64,000 nt of DNA, from NCBI GenBank assembly GCA_903839845.1, contig CAIMEA010000014.1, positions 1 to 64,000 on the forward strand. The letters run 5' to 3'. Source of the DNA: an uncultured Hyphomicrobiales bacterium. Lineage in GTDB: Bacteria; Pseudomonadota; Alphaproteobacteria; Rhizobiales; Xanthobacteraceae. This document shows positions 7,923-15,192 of the stretch, in pieces (the stretch's first letter is position 1; the number at the start of each line of letters is the position of its first letter). The notes under the pieces are model-generated. The model was not told the DNA's origin and did not search any database. It saw only the letters and a list, made by a program, of their open reading frames with translations. The translations under genes were made by a program, and so were the position numbers.

Positions 7923-8411
7923 TCAGCGCGCCGCGGGCGCGCCGCCACCCGGGCCGCCGGTGCGGCTGCCGGCTTGCGACAGGATGGCGCCGAAATAAGC
8001 CGGCGAATCGCCGAGCGTCAGCCGGCGCTCGCACTCGGGCGCGCAGCTGTAGGATTCGCGTTCGATGCCTTTGTAGACCACGACCAGATCGCGGCTGGCC
8101 GGTCCGACGACTTGTATCGTCGTGTCCTTGATCACTTTGCCGCTGCGATCGAGCGCCAGGAGATTGGTCGAGCCGAAGCCCTTGCCGGTCAGCACCAGAA
8201 TGCCGCCGCCCTGCAGCGCGGCGTCGGCAATCAGCGGATTGCCGATGACGATGGTCGCGACGCGATCCGGCAGTTTCATGATGCGCGCTTCGTCGACCGA
8301 GACCGAAACCTCGTCGGCGCGCGCCGGCTGAGCGAAAAATGCGACAGCGGCCAGCAACGTCCACGCCAATGCGGCAGACAAAGGCTTGCGACGCCCGTAA
8401 ACGGTCGACAT
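7923..8411 (-). CDS. Stand-alone pilus-assembly (secretin N-terminal-type) domain protein
   Basis: 162 aa from the ATG at 8411, with a signal peptide ending ARADE. Residues about 35-110 (MKLPDRVATIVIGNPLIAD, then TGKGFGSTNLLALDRSGKVI) match the T2SS/T3SS pilus-formation N-terminal domain, the same domain that opens CpaC in this window. No secretin channel domain follows. Instead it ends with a two-Cys segment (YSCAPECERR) and a Gly/Pro/Ala tail. It is the first gene of the TadE/TadG operon and is likely a periplasmic partner of the CpaC secretin ring. An in-frame start at 8489 would add an unconserved leader. Confidence 0.8.
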   Translation of the reverse strand: MSTVYGRRKPLSAALAWTLLAAVAFFAQPARADEVSVSVDEARIMKLPDRVATIVIGNPLIADAALQGGGILVLTGKGFGSTNLLALDRSGKVIKDTTIQVVGPASRDLVVVYKGIERESYSCAPECERRLTLGDSPAYFGAILSQAGSRTGGPGGGAPAAR

Positions 8412-8488
8412 GGCACTCTCCAACGCTACGCAAACAAGTCGCGACCATACACGCCGCAGACCTACGCTAAGGCCCTCAGTTGACTGCA

Positions 8489-8526
8489 AATTGGTGAACG
8501 AAGTGAAAGTTTAATTGGTGAACGAA
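8489..8526. promoter_or_regulatory. Two 14-base direct repeats upstream of the minus-strand pilus operon
   Basis: AATTGGTGAACGAA occurs at 8489-8502 and again at 8513-8526, a 24-base period. The pair is framed by TGCAAA on one side and TTGCAAAA on the other. It lies 78 bases upstream of the start of the secretin-N-type gene and downstream of the desaturase stop, where a regulator of the TadE operon would bind. The binding protein is unknown. Confidence 0.4.
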
Positions 8527-8555
8527 TTGCAAAATATGGCCGCCTGCCCCGCCGC

Positions 8556-9383
8556 TTATTGGCGGAACGGATACAGCATCTGGCCGCCGAAGCTTTGCGG
8601 GAATTCCTTGTCGTCGACGCCATAGGCATCCGGCGTTTCGTTTTCCGGCATATACCAGGTGCCGAACATCAGATCCCAGACCGGGAACGTGCCGGCGAAA
8701 TTGCTCGAGCCGCCGCGATCGGCGGCGGTGTGGTGCCAGCGGTGAAATACCGGGCCGGCCATTACATATTTGAACGGTCCGAGCGTCCAGTTCAGGTTGG
8801 CATGCACGAAGGCCGACGACGCCGTGGTGAACGGCCCGACCCACAGCATCACGTTCGGCGAAATGCCGGCCAGCAGCAGGCAGACGTCGATCAGAACGGT
8901 GCCAAGCAGGATATTGACCGGGTGGAAGCGCGCCGCCGAAATCCAGTCGACCTCCGAGGAGGAGTGATGGATGGCGTGATACTTCCACATCGCCGCGCCA
9001 TGATAGAGGCGGTGAAACCAGTACAACAGGAAATCGGAAACGATGAGAAAGACGAGGGCCTGCGCCCAGAGCGGCAATTGCGCCAACGGGCCGAAGCCGT
9101 CGTCATAGAACGCGATCAGCGCATCGGAGCCGTGAATGCCATAAATGTAAGCGGCGCCCATCACCATCAGGCCGATGCGCACGAAGCGCGCGCCCATTGG
9201 AATGAGAAACCAGTACAGGATGTCGGTCGCGATCTCACGCTTGCGCCACCAGACATGGCCGGGATTACACGCCGACCAGTGGGTCAACACGGCGAATACC
9301 AGGCCAAGGGCGATTGTGATCGGCACGATCTTGAGGACGGTCTGGCCGGCAACCTGAAAGACAGAGATGAATTCGGTGAGCAT
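8556..9383 (-). CDS. Sterol desaturase / fatty acid hydroxylase superfamily protein
   Basis: 275 aa integral membrane protein with about four hydrophobic helices and the eight-His di-iron site of the superfamily: HRLYH, HAIHHSS and HRWHH. These enzymes use a di-iron centre and O2 to hydroxylate or desaturate membrane lipids, sterols, carotenoids or hopanoids; the substrate cannot be told here. The ATG at 9383 is chosen over a TTG 24 bases upstream. It is a single gene lying between the two arms of the pilus locus, with no sequence link to pilus function. Confidence 0.88.
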   Translation of the reverse strand: MLTEFISVFQVAGQTVLKIVPITIALGLVFAVLTHWSACNPGHVWWRKREIATDILYWFLIPMGARFVRIGLMVMGAAYIYGIHGSDALIAFYDDGFGPLAQLPLWAQALVFLIVSDFLLYWFHRLYHGAAMWKYHAIHHSSSEVDWISAARFHPVNILLGTVLIDVCLLLAGISPNVMLWVGPFTTASSAFVHANLNWTLGPFKYVMAGPVFHRWHHTAADRGGSSNFAGTFPVWDLMFGTWYMPENETPDAYGVDDKEFPQSFGGQMLYPFRQ

Positions 9384-9826
9384 ATTTCCGCACCTGCCAA
9401 ACGACAAAAACCGTCAGGCCGGTATCGCGCCGCCCGGTTAAAATGCCGTGAAGCCACCGCCTCCGGCTTTGCCCAGCGTGGTCGGCGCGTGGCGCGCGAG
9501 TATTGGCGACGGTGACACTTGCCGCGTCACCTGCGAAATATTCTCAATTGCCGATGAAAGGTAGCCACCCTTCCGTTTATTGGTATGTATATTTAAATTA
9601 TATTGAGTTTGTTTTGCCTATAAATGATTTATTAACCGTAATATTCATGCGGTTACATCTTCTTAACTACGTTTTATATACACAGAATCACCGCGAATTT
9701 AGCGATGAGCTTTAATATAGCTGCAAGACCTCCAATGTAGGTTGCCCGGTATGGCGCGGAATAACTGGAGCTAATCCAGCGTTCCGAACCAACTCAGACA
9801 GCCACGAGTGGATCATGGAGCTACCA
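9384..9826 (+). promoter_or_regulatory. Gene-free, AT-rich region upstream of the Flp pilin
   Basis: 443 bases without a convincing gene. From about 9535 to 9720 the DNA is strongly AT-rich in a GC-rich genome. It contains TTAACTACGTTTTAT at 9663-9677 (TTAA-N7-TTAT, one mismatch from the CtrA box TTAA-N7-TTAA) and a GANTC site at 9685, as in cell-cycle promoters of alphaproteobacteria. A 70-codon open frame at 9503-9715 has no ribosome site and an unlikely composition. The most likely role is the promoter and long leader of the highly expressed pilin gene. Confidence 0.5.
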
Positions 9827-9991
9827 ATGAAGAACCTCCTTTCGCGTTTCCTGAAGGACAATTCGGGCGCCACCGCCATCGAATACGGCCTTATCGCCGC
9901 CGGCATCTCGGTCGCGATCATCGCGGTCGTCAACGGCCTCGGCACCTCGCTGAACACCAAGTTCACGAGCATCTCGACCCAGCTCAAGTAG
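9827..9991 (+). CDS. Flp family type IVb pilin
   Basis: A 54-residue Flp pilin precursor, the main fibre subunit of the Tad pilus. The leader MKNLLSRFLKDNSG is cut after Gly14 by the prepilin peptidase, leaving the mature start ATAIEYGLIAAGISVAI with the Flp signature Glu5-Tyr6 and the hydrophobic helix. The C-terminal part NGLGTSLNTKFTSIST is short, as usual. The start is preceded by a GGAG ribosome site. A strong terminator follows 25 bases after the stop, so the pilin is probably made as a separate abundant mRNA. It is too short for many gene finders. Confidence 0.93.
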   Translation: MKNLLSRFLKDNSGATAIEYGLIAAGISVAIIAVVNGLGTSLNTKFTSISTQLK

Positions 9992-10015
9992 TCCGGTCGA
10001 ACACACGAACTTCAA

Positions 10016-10043
10016 AGGCTCCGGCGCAGCGCCGGAGCCTTTT
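10016..10043 (+). terminator. Rho-independent terminator after the Flp pilin
   Basis: Perfect 12-base stem AGGCTCCGGCGC / GCGCCGGAGCCT (10016-10040) followed by TTT and further T-rich sequence. It would end pilin transcription before cpaA or attenuate read-through. Confidence 0.85.
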
Positions 10044-10124
10044 GCTTTTGCGCGCTAACCGATCGGCAATCATCGCACGGTTATATAAAGGGCGCGCCGA
10101 ACATGGCGCCGAAGGAACCTGGCG

Positions 10125-10634
10125 ATGACGCTCACCGACGCAACCCGGCTGCTGCTGTTTCCTGCGCTGATGGCGTTTGCCGCGTCGAGCGACCTTTTCA
10201 CAATGACGATTTCGAATCGGCTGTCGCTGGCCTTAGCCGGCGGCTTCTGCCTGCTGGCGATAGTCACCGGCATGAGCCTGGCGGCGATCGGCCTGCATCT
10301 GGCCGCCGGCGCTTTGGTGCTGCTCGCCGCTTTCGGCTTCTTCTCGCAGGGCTGGATCGGCGGCGGCGATGCCAAACTGGCGGCGGCAACCGCGTTATGG
10401 TTCGGCTTCGACCACCTGCTCGACTATGTCACTTACGCTTCGCTGTTCGGCGGCGTACTGACTTTGGTGCTGATCCAGTTTCGCAAGCTGCCGTTGCCGG
10501 CTGTGCTGGCGCGGCAAAAGTGGATCATGCGTTTGCATGAAACCGGCGGCGGCGTGCCCTATGGCATTGCGCTCGCGGCGGCCGCGTTGATGGTCTATCC
10601 GAAGACCGTGTGGATGCCCGGCTTCGGACTTTGA
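10125..10634 (+). CDS. cpaA: Prepilin peptidase CpaA/TadV
   Basis: 169 aa A24-family aspartic membrane peptidase that cuts Flp and TadE-like prepilins at Gly. It has four to six hydrophobic helices and the two catalytic Asp: D23 in ASSDLFTMTISN and D82 in GWIGGGDAKLAAA (the GxGD motif). It lacks the N-terminal methylase domain of PilD, as expected for the short Tad type. It lies downstream of the pilin and its terminator and upstream of the cpaB operon. Confidence 0.92.
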   Translation: MTLTDATRLLLFPALMAFAASSDLFTMTISNRLSLALAGGFCLLAIVTGMSLAAIGLHLAAGALVLLAAFGFFSQGWIGGGDAKLAAATALWFGFDHLLDYVTYASLFGGVLTLVLIQFRKLPLPAVLARQKWIMRLHETGGGVPYGIALAAAALMVYPKTVWMPGFGL

Positions 10635-10704
10635 TTTTTCGCTTCAAATATTTCGGATTTAATTTTACGCGCCGCGTTCACGCTGTCTTTGAATCAACAA
10701 ATTC

Positions 10705-10744
10705 TTAACTCGATTTAGTCACCGCTCCTTAACCATGCCTTGAC
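10705..10744 (+). promoter_or_regulatory. CtrA-box-like sites before cpaB
   Basis: In the 201-base spacer before cpaB, TTAACCATGCCTTGAC (10729-10744) reads TTAA-N7-TTGAC, one base from the CtrA consensus TTAA-N7-TTAAC. A weaker TTAA-N7-TAGT lies at 10705-10719, and a GANTC methylation site at 10691. CtrA controls pilus genes in Caulobacter. The assignment here is by pattern only. Confidence 0.4.
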
Positions 10745-10835
10745 CTTTAGCTGGTCAAATCCATGCAAGCGGCCGTCTCGGCCGCCATGTGTTTCAAGTG
10801 GCCAGTCCGGCCGCTTTGTTGGTGAGAGTGAGCGT

Positions 10836-11615
10836 ATGAAAGCCGCGCGTCTAGTCGTCCTGACGGTCGCCATCGGTGCCGGTGGCATTGCTGCGCTGTT
10901 GGCAGGCCGTACCGAGAAGCCGCCGGAAACCCCGGTCGCCGCTCAGGTCAAGCCGGACACCATCGATATTCTGGTGGCGCGATCGGATATCGCGATGGGG
11001 CAGACCGTGTCGCCCAGCGAAATCCAATGGCAGCCGTGGCCGGCCAATGCCGCGACCGGCAATTTCATCCGCAAATCGGATCAACCGGGCGCGATCGAAA
11101 ATCTTTCTGGCCAGATCGCCCGCGTTCCCTTCGTCGCCGGCGAACCGATCCGCGAGGCCAAGCTGGTCAATGCCAAGGGCTCCGGCTTCATGGCCGCGAT
11201 CCTGCCGCAGGGAATGCGAGCAATGTCGATTCAGATTTCGCCGGAAACCGGCGCCGGCGGCTTCATCCTGCCGAATGACCGCGTCGATGTCGTTATGTCG
11301 CGCCGCGGCAATGGCGACAAGGCCGGCGAAACGAATGCCAGCGAGACGGTTCTCACCAATATCCGCGTGTTGGCGATCGACCAGAACATCGAAGAAAAAA
11401 ACGGCCAGAAGGTCGTCATCGGCAAAACCGCGACGCTCGAACTGGCGCCGAGCCAGGTCGAAACGCTGACCATGTCGCAGCAGATGGGCACGATGTCGCT
11501 AGCGCTGCGCAGCATCACCGACGCATCCCAGAAGACCGAGGCGGTCGAGGATACGCGCCGTGGCGGCGTCAATATCGTCCGCTTCGGCGTCGGCACAATG
11601 ACGACTCCGCGATGA
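10836..11615 (+). CDS. cpaB: Flp pilus assembly protein CpaB
   Basis: 259 aa periplasmic, membrane-anchored protein with one N-terminal hydrophobic helix (LVVLTVAIGAGGIAALLAG) and a SAF domain (about 45-115: ILVARSDIAMGQTVSPSEIQW) followed by the RcpC/CpaB domain. It is thought to stabilise or gate the secretin in the Tad pilus. The ATG at 10836 with a GAGAGTGAG ribosome site is preferred to an in-frame start at 10740. Its stop overlaps the cpaC start as ATGA, showing coupled translation. Confidence 0.92.
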   Translation: MKAARLVVLTVAIGAGGIAALLAGRTEKPPETPVAAQVKPDTIDILVARSDIAMGQTVSPSEIQWQPWPANAATGNFIRKSDQPGAIENLSGQIARVPFVAGEPIREAKLVNAKGSGFMAAILPQGMRAMSIQISPETGAGGFILPNDRVDVVMSRRGNGDKAGETNASETVLTNIRVLAIDQNIEEKNGQKVVIGKTATLELAPSQVETLTMSQQMGTMSLALRSITDASQKTEAVEDTRRGGVNIVRFGVGTMTTPR

Positions 11616-13108
11616 CCGGTCAAAGGGACATGAGCGACATGGCCAAGGTTTCCACCAGGGCATTTGCCAAAGGCACATTGGTCCGCGCCGTTGTCATGAC
11701 GGCGATGGCCGGCGCAATGCTGACGTCAATGCACATCGCGCGCGCCGCCGATCCGGCGCCGGTGCAGGTGATCCAGGTCGCGGCCAGCGAAGCGACCTCG
11801 CGCTTCGTGCCACTCGGCATCGGCAAGTCGGTCGCCATCGACCTGCCGGTCGATATCAAGGATGTGCTGGTCGCCGATCCGACGGTCGCCAATGCGGTGG
11901 TGCGCTCGGCGCGCCGCGTCTATATGATCGGCGTCAAGGTCGGCCAGACCAACATCTTTTTCTTCGACGCCAACGGCAAGCAGATCGCCGGCTTCGACAT
12001 CGCGGTGACACGCGACCTCAATGGCGTGCGCGCCGCGCTCAAGCAGTCGATGCCGGACGCCGACATCCGTATCGAAGGCGTCGGCGATGGCGTCATGCTG
12101 TCCGGCTCCGCCGCCAGCGCCGGCGAAGCGCAACAGGCCTTCGACCTCGCCTCCCGGCTGGTCGGCGACAACGCCAAGGTGGTCAACGGCATTTCGGTGC
12201 GCGGGCGCGACCAGGTCATGCTCAAGGTGACGGTCGCCGAAGTGCGCCGCGACGTCATCAAGCAGCTCGGCATCGATCTGTCCGGCAGCTTCAACTACGG
12301 CTCCTCGGTGGTGAACCTCAACACCCAGAATCCATTTTCCGCCACCGGCCAGACGCTCACCGAAACCGCCTTCGGCGGCAATGTGAAGGGCGTCAATGCC
12401 ACCTTGCGGGCAATGGATCGGGCCGGCGTGCTGCGCACGCTCGCCGAACCGAACCTGACCGCGATCTCCGGCGAGACCGCGAGCTTCGTCGCTGGCGGCG
12501 AATTCCCTATCCCGAACGGCCTGTCGTGCGACACCACCAAATCGCCGCCGGTCTGTCAGGCGCAGGTCGACTTCAAAAAATTCGGCGTCAGCCTGGTGTT
12601 CACGCCGGTGGTGCTGTCGGAAGGCCGCATCAGCCTCAAGGTGATGACCGAAGTCTCCGACCTGTCCACGGAAAACGGCCTGACCCTGTCGGTGCCCGGC
12701 TCGACGCAGACTTTGACGATCCCGTCGATCTCGACGCGGCGCGCCGAAACCACCGTCGAAATTCCGTCCGGCGGTTCGCTGGCGCTGGCCGGCATGATCC
12801 AGGAACAGACCAAACAGCAGATCAACGGCACGCCTGGCCTGATGCAGCTTCCCATCCTCGGCGCGCTGTTCAAGAGCCGCGATTACATCAACCACCAGAG
12901 CGAACTGGTCGTCATCGTCACGCCCTATGTGGTGCGCGCGGTGTCGCAGAAACAATTGTCGCGGCCGGATGACGGTTTCGCGGACCCGAGCGATCCTTCG
13001 AGCGCGCTGCTCGGGCGGCTCAACCGGATTTACGGCAGCGCCAGCAAACCCGAGCCGCAGCAGGCCGGCAACGGTTACCACGGCAAGTACGGATTCATCC
13101 TCGATTGA
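11612..13108 (+). CDS. cpaC: Secretin CpaC (type II/IV secretion outer-membrane channel)
   Basis: 498 aa. A signal peptide (cleaved near HIARA-AD) is followed by the pilus-formation N-terminal domain (about 60-135), a BON-like domain (about 140-205), and the secretin domain, recognised by VPIPNG-type loop EFPIPNG, TFTPVVLSEGRI-like FTPVVLSEGRISLKV and GLMQLPILGALFKSR near the C-terminus. It forms the outer-membrane ring through which the Flp fibre leaves the cell. Four-base overlap with cpaB upstream; cpaD follows within 20 bases. Confidence 0.94.
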   Translation: MTGQRDMSDMAKVSTRAFAKGTLVRAVVMTAMAGAMLTSMHIARAADPAPVQVIQVAASEATSRFVPLGIGKSVAIDLPVDIKDVLVADPTVANAVVRSARRVYMIGVKVGQTNIFFFDANGKQIAGFDIAVTRDLNGVRAALKQSMPDADIRIEGVGDGVMLSGSAASAGEAQQAFDLASRLVGDNAKVVNGISVRGRDQVMLKVTVAEVRRDVIKQLGIDLSGSFNYGSSVVNLNTQNPFSATGQTLTETAFGGNVKGVNATLRAMDRAGVLRTLAEPNLTAISGETASFVAGGEFPIPNGLSCDTTKSPPVCQAQVDFKKFGVSLVFTPVVLSEGRISLKVMTEVSDLSTENGLTLSVPGSTQTLTIPSISTRRAETTVEIPSGGSLALAGMIQEQTKQQINGTPGLMQLPILGALFKSRDYINHQSELVVIVTPYVVRAVSQKQLSRPDDGFADPSDPSSALLGRLNRIYGSASKPEPQQAGNGYHGKYGFILD

Positions 13109-13125
13109 GCGGCGGAGACGAGACA

Positions 13126-13863
13126 ATGTTGGCAATTGATGCGGCGATGGTACGACGCCATGCACGCGCGGCCTTGCGGCTGCTGGCGGTTGGCGGCTTC
13201 GCGCTGATGGTCGGTGGCTGCTATCAGACCAATCAGGCCGAGTCGGCCTATCCGACCGATTATCGCGAGCGGCATCCGATCGCCCTGAAGGAAGGCAACC
13301 GGCGGGTCGAGGTTTTCCTCGGCCGCAATCGCGGCGGCCTCAATCCGGCGCAGCGCGCGGATGTGCTGTCATTCGCGCAACTGTGGCGGCGTGAATCCAC
13401 CAGCGGCATCGTCATCGACGTGCCGCAGGGCGGACCGACCGGTCCTGCCGCGGCGGACGCGATGCGCGAAGTCTATTCGATCCTCGCCGCGTCCGGCGTG
13501 CCGCGCGACGCGGTGTTTGTCCGCAATTACCGGCCGTCGTCGATCACGCTCGCCAGCATCAAGATCAACTATTCGAAGCTCACCGCCGAAGCGGGGCCGT
13601 GCGGGCAATGGCCGTACAATCTCGGTCCGGGACAGGATGCGAGCTACTCGGAGAACCGGCCGTATTACAATCTCGGCTGTGCGAGCCAGCGCAATTTCGC
13701 CGCCATGCTCGACAATCCCGCCGACCTCGTGCAACCGCGCGGCGAACAGCCGGCCTATAGCGGACGCCGCTCGGTGGCGATCGACAAATTCCGCAAGGGT
13801 GAAAACCCCTCGGGCAGCTATGCCGGTTACGACACCGGCAAAATCAGCAGTATCGGCAAATGA
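13126..13863 (+). CDS. cpaD: CpaD pilus lipoprotein
   Basis: 245 aa from the ATG at 13126 (GGAG ribosome site upstream); a TTG at 13105 overlapping the cpaC stop is less likely. The lipobox is LMVGGC, so the mature protein starts at Cys and would be anchored in the outer membrane. The CpaD domain follows (NRRVEVFLGRNRGGLNPAQR, later CASQRNFAAMLDNPADLVQPR, which is typical). CpaD-type lipoproteins help localise or assemble the secretin. Its stop overlaps the start of cpaE as ATGA. Confidence 0.92.
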   Translation: MLAIDAAMVRRHARAALRLLAVGGFALMVGGCYQTNQAESAYPTDYRERHPIALKEGNRRVEVFLGRNRGGLNPAQRADVLSFAQLWRRESTSGIVIDVPQGGPTGPAAADAMREVYSILAASGVPRDAVFVRNYRPSSITLASIKINYSKLTAEAGPCGQWPYNLGPGQDASYSENRPYYNLGCASQRNFAAMLDNPADLVQPRGEQPAYSGRRSVAIDKFRKGENPSGSYAGYDTGKISSIGK

Positions 13864-15143
13864 TCAAGCACGCCAGTCAGGTTGCCCTCGCACCGGATGA
13901 GCCGCCGCCGCCCATGGCGGCCGCCGTTGCCGAAGAACATATCGCGCCGGCGCCGCGCGTCTCGGTGCAGGCGTTTTGCGAAACGGTCGAGACCGCCGCC
14001 GCCGTGCAGGCCGCCGGCGAGGATCGCCGTCTCGGCAAGGCGCACGTTAAAATCCAGATGGGCGGCGCCACCGCCGCGGTCGAAGCCTATCGCACCGCGC
14101 CGACGCCGAATGTCATCGTCATCGAGGCGGAAGCCCGCGGCGACAGCATTCTCGGCCGTCTGGACCAACTGGCCGAGTGCTGCGACGCCGGCACGCGCGT
14201 CATCGTGATTGGCCGCGTCAACGATGTCACGCTGTATCGCGAACTGACCCGGCGCGGCGTCAGCGACTATCTGATCGCCCCTGTCGGCACCATCGATGTG
14301 GTGCGCGCGGTCTGCGGGCTGTTTTCCTCGCCTGAGGCCAAGCCGGTCGGCCGCATCATCGCCGTGGTCGGCGCCAAAGGCGGCGTCGGCGCGTCCACCG
14401 TCGCGCATAATATCGGCTGGGCAATCGCCCGCGATCTGGCGCTCGATTCGGTCGTCACCGATCTCGATCTGGCCTTCGGCACCGCCGGGCTCGACTACAA
14501 TCAGGATCCGCCGCAGGGCATCGCCGACGCGGTGTTCTCGCCCGATCGTATCGACACCGCCTTCGTCGACCGCCTGCTGTCGAAATGCACCGATCATCTC
14601 AGCCTGCTGGCGGCGCCGGCGACTCTGGAACGGGTCTACGACTTCGGTGCGGAAGCTTTCGATTCCATTCTCGATTCGCTGCGCACGTCGATTCCCTGCG
14701 TCATACTCGACGTGCCGCATATATGGTCCGGCTGGACCAAGCGGCTGCTGGTGAGTGCCGACGAAATTCTGGTCGTCGCCGGCCCCGATCTGGCCAACCT
14801 GCGCAACGCCAAGAACATGGTCGACCTGCTGCGCGCGGCGCGGCCGAACGATCATCGGCCGCATTACTGTCTCAACCAGGTCGGCGTGCCGAAGCGTCCG
14901 GAAATCGCGCCGGGCGACTTTGCCAAGGCGCTGGAAGACGAGCCGCTGGTGGTAATCCCGTTCGAGCCGCAACTGTTCGGCACGGCCGCCAACAACGGCC
15001 AGATGATCGCCGAAGTGTCGTCGAGCCATAAGACGGCGGACATGTTCCGCCAGATGGCGCAGGTCCTGACCGGGCGCGCCGAAGCCAAGCGCGCGCGCAC
15101 CGGCCTGCTGTCGCCGCTGCTGTCGAAACTGATGAGTCGCTAG
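13860..15143 (+). CDS. cpaE: CpaE/TadZ pilus localisation ATPase (MinD/ParA-like)
   Basis: 427 aa. An N-terminal receiver-like domain (about 80-155, with YRELTRRGVSDYLIAP) is followed by a ParA/MinD-type P-loop domain with the deviant Walker A GAKGGVGAST (171-180) and VVTDLDLAFGTAGLDY. TadZ/CpaE proteins mark the pole or assembly site and recruit the Tad machine. Overlap with cpaD and a 49-base gap to cpaF place it in the central operon. Confidence 0.93.
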   Translation: MIKHASQVALAPDEPPPPMAAAVAEEHIAPAPRVSVQAFCETVETAAAVQAAGEDRRLGKAHVKIQMGGATAAVEAYRTAPTPNVIVIEAEARGDSILGRLDQLAECCDAGTRVIVIGRVNDVTLYRELTRRGVSDYLIAPVGTIDVVRAVCGLFSSPEAKPVGRIIAVVGAKGGVGASTVAHNIGWAIARDLALDSVVTDLDLAFGTAGLDYNQDPPQGIADAVFSPDRIDTAFVDRLLSKCTDHLSLLAAPATLERVYDFGAEAFDSILDSLRTSIPCVILDVPHIWSGWTKRLLVSADEILVVAGPDLANLRNAKNMVDLLRAARPNDHRPHYCLNQVGVPKRPEIAPGDFAKALEDEPLVVIPFEPQLFGTAANNGQMIAEVSSSHKTADMFRQMAQVLTGRAEAKRARTGLLSPLLSKLMSR

Positions 15144-15192
15144 AACGCCTTCGTATCGAAGAACGACCTGGAATTGTCTGGAGTAACTGACC

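Noticed and set aside
9503-9715. 70-codon frame in the AT-rich leader of the pilin gene
   Set aside because: No ribosome site, no recognisable features; the open frame is more likely chance in a regulatory region.
11726-13165. 479-codon open frame antisense to cpaC
   Set aside because: Arg/His/Asp-rich, low-complexity translation typical of the reverse frame of a GC-rich gene; cpaC itself has full domain support.
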